Source: Gammaproteobacteria bacterium
GTDB taxonomy: Bacteria; Pseudomonadota; Gammaproteobacteria; Porifericomitales; Porifericomitaceae
NCBI GenBank assembly: GCA_028817255.1
Contig: JAPPQA010000181.1
Span: forward strand, 1-13,565
Reading direction: 5' to 3'
DNA: 13,565 bases
This document shows positions 1-5,834 of this stretch, in pieces. The position numbers and the translations under genes are program-made. The stretch's first letter is position 1; each line of letters begins with the position of its first letter. The notes beneath the pieces are model-generated. The model had not been told where the DNA came from, made no database searches, and saw only the letters and a list, made by a program, of their open reading frames with translations.

Positions 1-30
1 GCCGGCGTCGTCTCCAAAATTATCGAGTGA
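1..30 (+). CDS. tuf: Elongation factor Tu, C-terminal end only (partial)
   Basis: The first ten codons of the window read AGVVSKIIE followed by TGA. This matches the conserved end of proteobacterial EF-Tu (a GAGVVSKIIE-type terminus). EF-Tu is the GTPase that delivers aminoacyl-tRNA to the ribosome. Only the tail of domain 3 is present; the rest lies upstream of the window. The call rests on these nine residues plus position, since tuf is the usual last gene of the str operon (rpsL-rpsG-fusA-tuf) directly before rpsJ. The fragment is short, but motif and context agree. Confidence 0.87.
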   Translation, partial: AGVVSKIIE

Positions 31-51
31 GCGGGCATCGAGTGAGCGGGA
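22..51 (+). repeat. 15-base tandem duplication spanning the tuf stop codon
   Basis: Two adjacent 15-base units, 22-36 and 37-51, differ only at the last base (C versus A); the shared part is ATCGAGTGAGCGGG. The first unit carries the last two tuf codons and its TGA stop. Because the unit is three times five bases, the second copy repeats Ile-Glu-stop in the same frame. The second copy also supplies the GAGCGGG stretch just before rpsJ, which is the only Shine-Dalgarno-like sequence there. Confidence 0.85.
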
Positions 52-58
52 ATTGATG

Positions 59-373
59 ATGGAACAGCAAAAAATGCGCATCCGCCTGAGGGCATTCGAT
101 TACCGTCTGCTCGATAAATCTACGCGCGAGATCGTGGAGACGGCGCGGCGCACGGGCGCCCAGGTCAGGGGGCCGATTCCGTTGCCTACCCGGAAGGAGC
201 GCTACACGGTGCTGATTTCCCCCCACGTGAACAAGGATGCCCGGGACCAGTACGAGATCAGAACTTACAAGCGTCTCCTCGACATCGTGAATCCCACGGA
301 AAAGACCGTGGATGCGCTGACCAACCTGGAACTCGTGGCGGGCGTCGAAGTGCAGATCAAAGTGGAAGGCTGA
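59..373 (+). CDS. rpsJ: 30S ribosomal protein S10 (NusE)
   Basis: S10 is a small-subunit head protein. With NusB it also acts in transcription antitermination and in coupling the ribosome to NusG. The product is 104 residues, against 103 in E. coli, and aligns throughout: RIRLRAFDYRLLD at the N-terminus, then RRTGAQVRGPIPLPTRKE, SPHVNKDARDQYEIRTYKR and a C-terminal NPTEKTVDAL. ATG at 59 gives MEQQKMRIRL, which lines up residue for residue with E. coli MQNQRIRIRL. TTG at 53 and ATG at 56 are in frame and would add two or one residues. The gene follows tuf by 28 bases and precedes rplC by 9. Confidence 0.97.
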   Translation: MEQQKMRIRLRAFDYRLLDKSTREIVETARRTGAQVRGPIPLPTRKERYTVLISPHVNKDARDQYEIRTYKRLLDIVNPTEKTVDALTNLELVAGVEVQIKVEG

Positions 374-382
374 GGGGCGGCC

Positions 383-1066
383 ATGGCGCTGGGGATCGTA
401 GGTTACAAGCGGGGCATGAGCCGGATTTTTTCCGAGGACGGCACGTCCGTGCCGGTTACGGTGATCGAGGCCGCGCCCAACCGCATCGCGTGCCTGCGGA
501 CACCGGAGCGGAACGGGTACCGCGCCATCCAGGTGACTTGGGGCAAGAGGCGTCCGGGCTGGCGGGAAAAGCACAAGCGGGCCGCGGGCGAGCATGCCAA
601 GGCAGGAGAGCCCGGCTTGGGGCTGATGGAGTTCCGTCTGGACGACGGCGAGGCACGGGACGGGTTGCAGCCGGGCGCCGAGGTCAAGGTGGGAATCTTC
701 CGCGAGCGCCAGCAAGTGGATGTCACGGGCACTACGATTGGCAAGGGTTTCGCCGGCGCCATCAAGCGGCACGGCTTCAGACGGGGCGGCGCCAGCCACG
801 GCAACTCTCTTGCGCACCGCTCGGCGGGTTCGATCGGCCAGTGCCAGACGCCGGGGCGGGTGTTCAAGGGCAAGAAGATGGCCGGGCACATGGGCAATGT
901 GCGCCGCACTCTGCAACGGCTTGAGATCGTTCGGGTGGACGAGGAGCGTAACCTGCTGTTCGTCAAGGGTTCGGTGCCCGGCGCGCGGGGCGGCAGGGTG
1001 GTGATCCGGCCCACCGTCAAGCCCGCCGGTCGGTCGCAGCTTTCGGCGGCGCCGGCAGAGGAGTGA
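383..1066 (+). CDS. rplC: 50S ribosomal protein L3
   Basis: L3 is an early-assembly protein that binds near the 3' end of 23S rRNA and sends a long loop toward the peptidyl transferase centre. The product is 227 residues (E. coli 209); the excess is mainly in the first half and a short C-terminal tail. Visible motifs are VDVTGTTIGKGFAGAIKRHGF near residues 112-132 and GQCQTPGRVFKGKKMAGHMGN near 152-172. Gln155 in GQCQTPG corresponds to E. coli Gln150, the residue methylated by PrmB. The ATG at 383 follows a GAGGGG stretch, and the stop lies 4 bases before rplD. Confidence 0.97.
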   Translation: MALGIVGYKRGMSRIFSEDGTSVPVTVIEAAPNRIACLRTPERNGYRAIQVTWGKRRPGWREKHKRAAGEHAKAGEPGLGLMEFRLDDGEARDGLQPGAEVKVGIFRERQQVDVTGTTIGKGFAGAIKRHGFRRGGASHGNSLAHRSAGSIGQCQTPGRVFKGKKMAGHMGNVRRTLQRLEIVRVDEERNLLFVKGSVPGARGGRVVIRPTVKPAGRSQLSAAPAEE

Positions 1067-1070
1067 GCCG

Positions 1071-1697
1071 ATGGAACTTCCCTTGCGCGCGCTGGGTGCA
1101 CCGGGCGAGGCCCGCCGGGTGAACGTGTCGGAGCGAGTGTTCGCCGCGGATTTCCGGGAACCGCTGGTGGCGCAGGTGCTGACCGCCTACCTGGCCGGCC
1201 GGCGGCGGGGCACGCAGCGCAACAAATCCCGTGCCGATGCCCGCGGCGGCGGCGCCAAACCGTGGCGGCAGAAGGGCCTGGGACGCGCCCGGGCCGGCAG
1301 CAGTCGCAGCCCGATCTGGCGCGGCGGCGGAGTTACTTTCGCCGCCCGTCCCAGGGACTACTCGCAGAAGATCAACCGCAAGATGTACCGCGGCGCGTTG
1401 CGCTCGATCTTCTCCGAGTTGGTTCGTCAGGACCGCCTGATTGTGGTGGACGCTTTCGTGGTGCATGGGCCGAAAACCAAGTTGGCTGTGGAGCAGTTGG
1501 AACGGCTGGAATTGGCGGGGAACAGCGTGTTGATCGTCACGGGGACCGCGTCCCCGGAATTGCTGCTGGCGTCGCGAAATCTGCCGCGCGTAACCGTTTG
1601 CGGCGTCCATGGGGTTAATCCCCATTCCCTGATCGCCGCCGACAAGGTGGTGGTTACGGAAGACGTGCTGGCCGGGTTGGAGGCGTGGCTGGGATGA
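1071..1697 (+). CDS. rplD: 50S ribosomal protein L4
   Basis: L4 has a globular part on the 50S surface and an extended loop lining the peptide exit tunnel. The product is 208 residues (E. coli 201). The tunnel loop is clear at about residues 62-88 (KPWRQKGLGRARAGS, SPIWRGGGVTFAARP), followed by KINRKMYRGALRS and SELVRQDRLIVVDAF. The LIAADKVVVTEDVL stretch near the C-terminus is also typical. In E. coli, L4 represses its own operon by binding the S10 leader, but there is no room for that leader here. The stop overlaps the rplW start as ATGA (1694-1697), suggesting translational coupling. Confidence 0.97.
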   Translation: MELPLRALGAPGEARRVNVSERVFAADFREPLVAQVLTAYLAGRRRGTQRNKSRADARGGGAKPWRQKGLGRARAGSSRSPIWRGGGVTFAARPRDYSQKINRKMYRGALRSIFSELVRQDRLIVVDAFVVHGPKTKLAVEQLERLELAGNSVLIVTGTASPELLLASRNLPRVTVCGVHGVNPHSLIAADKVVVTEDVLAGLEAWLG

Positions 1698-1987
1698 ATC
1701 GGGGGGAGTTGCTGGATTTGTTGCGGGCGCCCGTGGTGACGGAGAAGACAGAGGCGTTGCGGGCGGGAGGGCAATACGTGTTCCGCGTCGCCCGGGCGGC
1801 GGACAAGCGCGGCATCAAGCAGGCCGTGGAAATGGCCTTCTCGGTCAAGGTGCGGTCTGTACGGGTGTGCAATACGAAGGCGAAGACGCGCCGTTTCGGC
1901 GCCCGCCGGGGGGTGCGGCCCGGCTGGAAAAAGGCTTATGTGCGGTTGCAGCCGGGCTCTTCCATCGAGTGGACGGAGCGGCACTGA
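1694..1987 (+). CDS. rplW: 50S ribosomal protein L23
   Basis: L23 sits at the exit of the peptide tunnel, where trigger factor and the signal recognition particle dock. The 97-residue product (E. coli 100) has LLRAPVVTEKTEAL near the N-terminus, a central VFRVARAADKRGIKQAVE segment and GVRPGWKKAYVRLQPG at the C-terminal side. I chose ATG at 1694 because it overlaps the rplD stop by four bases, a standard coupling arrangement, and gives the usual MNRGELLDLLRAP opening. A GTG at 1685 is in frame but would only add three residues inside rplD. Confidence 0.95.
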   Translation: MNRGELLDLLRAPVVTEKTEALRAGGQYVFRVARAADKRGIKQAVEMAFSVKVRSVRVCNTKAKTRRFGARRGVRPGWKKAYVRLQPGSSIEWTERH

Positions 1988-1989
1988 GC

Positions 1990-2814
1990 GTGGCTACGAT
2001 CAAGCCCAGGCCGACTTCCCCCAGCCTCCGCGCGGTCGTGCGGGTACGCACGCCGGGGCTGCATAAGGGCAAGCCCTACGCCCCCCTGTTGGAGAAGAAG
2101 AAACGGTGTTCGGGGCGCAACAACAAGGGGCGGATCACGGTTCGGCACCGGGGCGGCGGAGCGAAGAGGCGCTACCGGGTGATTGACTTCAAGCGCGCGA
2201 AGGACGGCATCCCGTCCCGCGTCGAGCGCCTGGAGTACGATCCGAACCGCTCCGCGCATATCGCTTTGCTGCTTTACCGCGACGGCGAGCGGCGCTATAT
2301 CGTCTGCCCTGAAGGGGTGCAGCCCGGCGCGGAGCTGGTTTCGGGGGCGGCGGCGCCCATTCGTCCGGGCAACTGCCTTCCCCTGGGCAATATTCCCATG
2401 GGTTCGGTGGTCCATTGCGTCGAATTGAAGCCGGGCAAGGGAGCGCAGCTGGCCCGTAGCGCCGGGACCAGCGTGCAGGTTCTCTCCCGGGAGGGTTCCA
2501 CCGTTACTTTGCGGCTGCGCTCGGGAGAGGTGCGCAAGGTGCCGGAAGGGTGCCGGGCCACCATTGGCACGGTCTCGAACGGCGAGCATTCCCTGCGCTC
2601 CCTGGGCAAGGCGGGGGCGAATCGTTGGCGCGGCATCCGGCCCACCGTCCGTGGGGTCGCTATGAACCCGGTCGATCATCCGCACGGCGGCGGCGAGGGC
2701 CGTACCTCCGGCGGCCGCCATCCGGTTACCCCCTGGGGCAAGCCTACCAAGGGGTACAAAACGCGCAAGAACCGGCGCACCGATTCCATGATCATTCGCC
2801 GCCGCAAGTCGTAG
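1990..2814 (+). CDS. rplB: 50S ribosomal protein L2
   Basis: L2 is a universally conserved 23S rRNA-binding protein needed for subunit association and peptidyl transferase activity. GTG at 1990, two bases after the rplW stop, gives 274 residues (E. coli 273) starting MATIKPRPTSP. Conserved blocks are LHKGKPYAPLLEKKKR, YRVIDFKRAKDGIP, VERLEYDPNRSA, KPGKGAQLARSAGT, GKAGANRWRGIRPTVRG and MNPVDHPHGGGEGR. His230 in the last block corresponds to functionally important E. coli His229. One oddity is Ala58 in GGGAKRRYR, where other bacterial L2 proteins I know have His (GGGHK). The frame stays open upstream to 1867, but that part overlaps rplW and has no L2 homology. Confidence 0.97.
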   Translation: MATIKPRPTSPSLRAVVRVRTPGLHKGKPYAPLLEKKKRCSGRNNKGRITVRHRGGGAKRRYRVIDFKRAKDGIPSRVERLEYDPNRSAHIALLLYRDGERRYIVCPEGVQPGAELVSGAAAPIRPGNCLPLGNIPMGSVVHCVELKPGKGAQLARSAGTSVQVLSREGSTVTLRLRSGEVRKVPEGCRATIGTVSNGEHSLRSLGKAGANRWRGIRPTVRGVAMNPVDHPHGGGEGRTSGGRHPVTPWGKPTKGYKTRKNRRTDSMIIRRRKS

Positions 2815-2831
2815 CGGGCCGGGGGGATTGT

Positions 2832-3104
2832 ATGCCGCGTTCGGTGAGAAAAGGCCCTTTTGTGGATCACCACCTGCTGAAGAAGCTGGAGGAGGTGCGT
2901 CGCAGCGGCGACAAGCGCCCGATCAAAACCTGGTCGCGGCGCTCCATGATCACCCCGGAGATGATCGGGCTTACCATCTCCGTGCATAACGGCAGGCAGC
3001 ATATGCCTCTGTACATTACCGAAAACATGGTCGGCAGAAAGCTGGGAGAGTTCGCGCCTACGCGCGTCTTTCATGGCCATGCGGCCGACCGGAAGAGCAA
3101 GTAG
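2832..3104 (+). CDS. rpsS: 30S ribosomal protein S19
   Basis: S19 is a 30S head protein that forms a complex with S13 and contacts the A-site region and 50S bridges. The product is exactly 90 residues. It shows MPRSVRKGPFVDHHLLKKLE at the start, IKTWSRRSMITPEMIG in the middle and GRQHMPLYITENMVGRKLGE followed by FAPTRVFHGH at the end, all family signatures. ATG at 2832 follows a GGGGGGA stretch seven bases or fewer upstream. The frame remains open upstream inside rplB, which is only a shadow. It lies 17 bases after rplB and 13 before rplV. Confidence 0.97.
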   Translation: MPRSVRKGPFVDHHLLKKLEEVRRSGDKRPIKTWSRRSMITPEMIGLTISVHNGRQHMPLYITENMVGRKLGEFAPTRVFHGHAADRKSK

Positions 3105-3117
3105 CGCGGTGGTATCC

Positions 3118-3453
3118 ATGGCGACGCGGGCGGTACTCAGGTATGTGCGGATCTCTCCCTACAAGGTGCGGCTGGTGGCCGCGGGATTGCGGGGCATGCC
3201 GATCGAGCACGCCCTGCAACAGTTGAGTTTCCGCCGCCAGAAGGCGGCAGGGATTTTGAAGAAGGTGATCGAGTCTGCCGTGGCGAACGCGGAACATAAC
3301 GATTCCGCCGACGTCGATCTGCTTCGCATCCAGGAGATTCGGGTTGACCAGGGCTCTGTCCTGAAAAGGATACGGCCCCGCGCCCGGGGGCGGGCCTACC
3401 GCATCCTGAAGAAAACGAGCCACGTCATGGTTACCGTCGCGGAGGCGGGCTGA
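3118..3453 (+). CDS. rplV: 50S ribosomal protein L22
   Basis: L22 lines the peptide exit tunnel opposite L4 through a long beta-hairpin. ATG at 3118 gives 111 residues (E. coli 110). The N-terminal globular part carries VRISPYKVRLVAAGLRG. The body has KKVIESAVANAEHNDSADVD, and the tunnel hairpin reads SVLKRIRPRARGRAYRILKK (about residues 81-100) before TSHVMVTV. The tunnel hairpin looks intact, with none of the deletions associated with macrolide resistance. An in-frame upstream extension to 3073 overlaps rpsS and lacks homology. The Shine-Dalgarno sequence is weak (GGTGG), so reinitiation after rpsS is likely. Confidence 0.96.
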   Translation: MATRAVLRYVRISPYKVRLVAAGLRGMPIEHALQQLSFRRQKAAGILKKVIESAVANAEHNDSADVDLLRIQEIRVDQGSVLKRIRPRARGRAYRILKKTSHVMVTVAEAG

Positions 3454-3462
3454 GGGGGCGCG

Positions 3463-4134
3463 ATGGGACAAAAAGTGCACCCGATCGGTATGCGGCTGGG
3501 GATCGGCAGGGACTGGCGCTCCATGTGGTATGCTACCTCCAGCAAGTATCGCGAGTACCTGGGCACGGACATGAAGGTGCGCGAGTTCCTGCGCAGGAAG
3601 CTTGCTAACGCCTCAGTCAGCCGCATAGATATCGAGCGGCCCACCAACAACGCCCGGATCGTCATCCACACGGCCCGCCCCGGCATTGTAATCGGCAAGA
3701 AGGGCGAGGACATCGAGAAAACCCGCGCCCGCGTATCCAAAATGATGGGCGCGCCGGTCACGATTAACGTGGAGGAGGTCAGGAAGCCGGAGTTGGACGC
3801 CTACCTGGTGGCGGAGGGCGTGGCCCAGCAGCTTGAGCGGCGGATCATGTTTCGCCGGGCCATGCGGCGGGCGGTGATGAACACCATGCGCCTTGGGGCG
3901 GAGGGCATCAAGATCTGCGTCAGCGGGCGCCTGAACGGCGCCGAGATCGCGCGCTCCGAATGGTATCGGGAAGGGCGCATCTCGCTGCATACGCTGGATG
4001 CGGGGATTGATTACGGATTTGCCGAGGCCCGTACCACTTACGGGGTGATCGGGGTAAAGGTATGGATACTGAAGGGCAAGGCGGCCCAGGTGCGGGAGGA
4101 TGAAAGTGCCCAGCAGCAACAGCAACAGGGATAG
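3463..4134 (+). CDS. rpsC: 30S ribosomal protein S3
   Basis: S3 forms part of the mRNA entry tunnel and helicase site of the 30S head. The product is 223 residues (E. coli 233). It starts MGQKVHPIGMRLGIGRDWRS. The type II KH domain is visible around residues 39-107, with the loop IVIGKKGEDIEKTRARVSK. The C-terminal domain contains RRAMRRAVMNTMRLGAEGIK, CVSGRLNGAEIARSEWYREG and YGVIGVKVWILKGKA. The tail after ILKG is short and unusual: DESA, six glutamines (CAG and CAA codons, 4111-4128), Gly, stop. It is followed by the only long gap of the cluster, so a changed or frameshifted tail is possible. Confidence 0.96.
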   Translation: MGQKVHPIGMRLGIGRDWRSMWYATSSKYREYLGTDMKVREFLRRKLANASVSRIDIERPTNNARIVIHTARPGIVIGKKGEDIEKTRARVSKMMGAPVTINVEEVRKPELDAYLVAEGVAQQLERRIMFRRAMRRAVMNTMRLGAEGIKICVSGRLNGAEIARSEWYREGRISLHTLDAGIDYGFAEARTTYGVIGVKVWILKGKAAQVREDESAQQQQQQG

Positions 4135-4223
4135 GCGAAAGATGAGCGACAAGAGCGTGGCGAGCGCGGGGTCGGTCGCGGCGGTTGTCGCCGCGCTTGG
4201 CTTCGCGCGGGATGGATTGCATC
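4135..4223 (+). other. 89-base rpsC-rplP intergenic gap, the only long gap of the cluster
   Basis: All other gaps in the window are 30 bases or less. This one holds an ATG-initiated 31-codon frame that runs into rplP and two mutually exclusive GC hairpins, both listed separately. No promoter-like pair of hexamers and no T-tract are visible. It may be a leader-like control element for rplP, or the remains of a longer S3 tail that has fallen out of frame. Neither can be proven from the sequence. Confidence 0.6.
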
Positions 4224-4237
4224 GTGTTACAGCCTAA
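4142..4237 (+). CDS. Possible small ORF between rpsC and rplP (31 codons, unproven)
   Basis: ATG at 4142 opens a frame of 31 residues that begins MSDKSVASAGS, has a small-residue hydrophobic middle (VAAVVAALGFA, about residues 12-22) and ends RDGLHRVTA, with TAA at 4235-4237. It overlaps the first 14 bases of rplP in another frame, so a ribosome leaving it would stop just past the rplP start. I recognise no family. The same frame is open back to an ATG at 4100 inside rpsC (45 residues) and is +1 relative to S3. It could be a leader peptide, a displaced S3 tail, or chance in GC-rich DNA. Confidence that it is a real gene is low. Confidence 0.25.
   Translation: MSDKSVASAGSVAAVVAALGFARDGLHRVTA
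4161..4199 (+). promoter_or_regulatory. Two competing GC hairpins upstream of rplP
   Basis: One stem is CGCGGCG (4177-4183) paired with CGCCGCG (4189-4195), seven perfect pairs around the five-base loop GTTGT. A second stem pairs CGAGCGCGG (4161-4169) with CCGCGCTTG (4191-4199), nine pairs including one G-U, around 21 bases. Both use 4191-4195, so they exclude each other. No T-run follows, so this is not an ordinary terminator. Such pairings can arise by chance in GC-rich sequence; a regulatory role is inference. Confidence 0.35.
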
Positions 4238-4640
4238 AAAGACGAAATTTCGCAAGAAAAGCAAGGGCCGCAACCGCGGCTTGGCTTCCCGGGGTTCGTC
4301 CGTCAGTTTCGGGGAATACGGTATGCGCGCGGTGGGCAGGGCCCGCATTACCGCGCGCGAGATCGAGGCGGCTCGGCGGGCGGTTACCCGGTACGTCAAG
4401 CGGGGCGGGAAGATTTGGATCCGGGTGTTCCCGGATCATCCGGTTAGCCGCAAGGCCCTGGGAGTGCGGATGGGCGGCGGCAAGGGCAGCGTCGAGTATT
4501 GGACGGCTTTGATCCGGCCCGGCCGCATTCTCTACGAGATCGGCGGCGTCGCCGAGGATGTGGCGCGCGAGGCGTTTCGTCGGGGCGGCGCCAAACTCTC
4601 CGTCAAGACCGCTTTCGCCAGCAGAGACCTGATGGGATGA
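4224..4640 (+). CDS. rplP: 50S ribosomal protein L16
   Basis: L16 lies near the A site of the 50S subunit and helps position aminoacyl-tRNA. GTG at 4224 gives 138 residues (E. coli 136), starting MLQPKKTKFRKK as in the family. Conserved blocks are KGRNRGLA, YGMRAVGRARITAREIEAAR, GKIWIRVFPDHPVSRKALG and VEYWTALIRPGRILYEI. Arg82 in LGVRMGG matches E. coli Arg81, the residue hydroxylated by YcfD. A GGA seven bases upstream may serve as ribosome-binding site. In-frame TTG (4185) and ATG (4212) lie further upstream but would add residues without homology. It ends overlapping rpmC as ATGA. Confidence 0.95.
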   Translation: MLQPKKTKFRKKSKGRNRGLASRGSSVSFGEYGMRAVGRARITAREIEAARRAVTRYVKRGGKIWIRVFPDHPVSRKALGVRMGGGKGSVEYWTALIRPGRILYEIGGVAEDVAREAFRRGGAKLSVKTAFASRDLMG

Positions 4641-4834
4641 AGGCTGCCGAGTTACGGGAGAAGAACGAGCAGGAGTTGCGCGAGCAGCTTCTGGAATTGC
4701 GCCGCGAGCACCTCAATCTGCGGATGCAGATGGGGCTCGGACAATTGGCGAGGCCGCATGAGATCCGCCGGGTGCGCCGCGATGTGGCGCGGATCGAGAC
4801 GGTGTTGACCGAAAAAGCGCGGGGACAGTCGTGA
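4637..4834 (+). CDS. rpmC: 50S ribosomal protein L29
   Basis: L29 is a small helical protein at the peptide tunnel exit next to L23. It has 65 residues (E. coli 63): MKAAELREKNEQELREQLLE, then LRREHLNLRMQMGLGQLARP with the family's NLR-x-Q-x-x-x-GQL pattern, then HEIRRVRRDVARIETVL. The whole chain looks like two long helices. ATG at 4637 overlaps the rplP stop by four bases, and the stop overlaps the rpsQ GTG start by four (4831-4834), so all three are probably translationally coupled. The frame upstream of 4637 is open but lies inside rplP. Confidence 0.96.
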   Translation: MKAAELREKNEQELREQLLELRREHLNLRMQMGLGQLARPHEIRRVRRDVARIETVLTEKARGQS

Positions 4835-5112
4835 GCGCCGGCGATGCGACAGCGGGGCGCAGGCAGGGCAAGAGTCTGGTCGGCAGGGTCGTGAGCGACA
4901 AGATGACCAAGACCGTTGCGGTGGCGATAGACCGGAAAGTGAAGCTGCCCCTGTACGGCAAGTACGTCAAACGCACCACCCGGCTGCTGGCCCACGACGA
5001 ACAGGGCGAATGCAAGCTCGGAGACGTGGTCATGATCGAGTCCTGCCGGCCTTTGTCCAAGAGGAAGTCCTGGCGGCTGCTCCGGGTCCTGGCGCAGGCG
5101 GGCAAGGGCTGA
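4831..5112 (+). CDS. rpsQ: 30S ribosomal protein S17
   Basis: S17 is an OB-fold protein and a primary binder of the 16S rRNA 5' domain. It has 93 residues (E. coli 84), the excess being an N-terminal lead of about eight residues (MSAGDATAGRRQ). The core reads LVGRVVSDKMTKTVAVAIDR, KLPLYGKYVKRTTRLLAHDE and GDVVMIESCRPLSKRKSWRL, matching the family. The start is GTG at 4831, overlapping the rpmC stop as GTGA. This is the last gene of the classical S10 operon; only 19 bases separate it from rplN and no terminator or promoter is visible between them. Confidence 0.96.
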   Translation: MSAGDATAGRRQGKSLVGRVVSDKMTKTVAVAIDRKVKLPLYGKYVKRTTRLLAHDEQGECKLGDVVMIESCRPLSKRKSWRLLRVLAQAGKG

Positions 5113-5131
5113 GGCAAGGGGCTCGGCGGCG

Positions 5132-5500
5132 ATGATTCAAATGCAGACTTCGCTTGAGGTGGCCGATAACAGCGGTGCGCGGCGCCTGCTCTGCATCAAG
5201 GTGCTGGGCGGCTCCCGGCGCCGGTATGCCGGCATCGGGGATATCGTCAAGGTCAGCGTGAAAGAAGCGGTGGCGAAGGGCAAGGTCAAGAAGGGCGAGG
5301 TGTACGATGCCGTGGTCATCAGGACCCGCAAGGGCGTCCGCAGACAGGACGGCTCCCTGATCCGCTTCGACAGCAATGCGGCGGTGTTGCTGGATGACCA
5401 GCGGCAGCCGATCGGAACCCGGATCTTCGGGCCGGTGCCCCGGGAGTTGCGCGCCCGAAACTTTATGAAAATCATTTCCCTGGCCCCGGAAGTCCTGTGA
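5132..5500 (+). CDS. rplN: 50S ribosomal protein L14
   Basis: L14 lies on the subunit interface of the 50S, forms bridges to 16S rRNA and is the docking site of silencing factor RsfS. It has 122 residues (E. coli 123). Signatures are MIQMQTSLEVADNSGARRLL, CIKVLGGSRRRYAGIGDIVK, GKVKKGEVYDAVVIRTRKGV and the C-terminal PIGTRIFGPVPREL and FMKIISLAPEVL. In E. coli this opens the spc operon behind its own promoter. Here only 19 bases precede it, so it is probably co-transcribed with rpsQ. Confidence 0.97.
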   Translation: MIQMQTSLEVADNSGARRLLCIKVLGGSRRRYAGIGDIVKVSVKEAVAKGKVKKGEVYDAVVIRTRKGVRRQDGSLIRFDSNAAVLLDDQRQPIGTRIFGPVPRELRARNFMKIISLAPEVL

Positions 5501-5513
5501 GGAGAGTGCGGTC

Positions 5514-5834
5514 GTGCAGAAGATTAGAAAGGGAGACCGGGTGGTAGTGATGACGGGCAAGTACAAGGGGCGCCAGGGTGTCGTGCTGAAAATGCTGCCG
5601 CGCGAGGACAAGGTGATCGTGGAAGGAGTGAACATGGTCAAGCGCCACGTCAAGCCGCGCCCCCAGTTGCGCCGCCCCGGCGGGATCATCGAGCGGGAGG
5701 CGCCGATCCATATCTCGAACCTGGCGGTCTTCAATCCGGTGACGCAAAAGCCGGACCGGATCGGATTCCGATTCCTGGAAGACGGCAAAAAGGTCCGCTA
5801 CTTCAAATCCAACAACGAGGTCGTGGATGTCTGA
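5514..5834 (+). CDS. rplX: 50S ribosomal protein L24
   Basis: L24 is an assembly initiator of the 50S that binds domain I of 23S rRNA near the tunnel exit. It has 106 residues (E. coli 104). The KOW motif is near the N-terminus (KGDRVVVMTGKYKGRQGVV, residues 6-24), followed by VIVEGVNMVKRHVKP, PGGIIEREAPIHISN and GFRFLEDGKKVRYFKSNNE. The start is GTG at 5514, nine bases after an AGGAG (5500-5504). The stop shares one base with the rplE start (TGATG). Confidence 0.96.
   Translation: MQKIRKGDRVVVMTGKYKGRQGVVLKMLPREDKVIVEGVNMVKRHVKPRPQLRRPGGIIEREAPIHISNLAVFNPVTQKPDRIGFRFLEDGKKVRYFKSNNEVVDV

Noticed and set aside
1867..1989. 41-codon upstream extension of the rplB frame
   Set aside because: It overlaps rplW, has no L2 homology, and GTG at 1990 gives the exact family length and N-terminus.
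4177..4195. GC hairpin after rpsC as a Rho-independent terminator
   Set aside because: The stem is followed by CTTGGCTTC, not a T-run, and the operon continues directly into rplP.
5113..5131. Separate promoter for the spc block between rpsQ and rplN
   Set aside because: The gap is only 19 bases and shows no -35/-10 pair; a promoter inside rpsQ cannot be recognised by eye.
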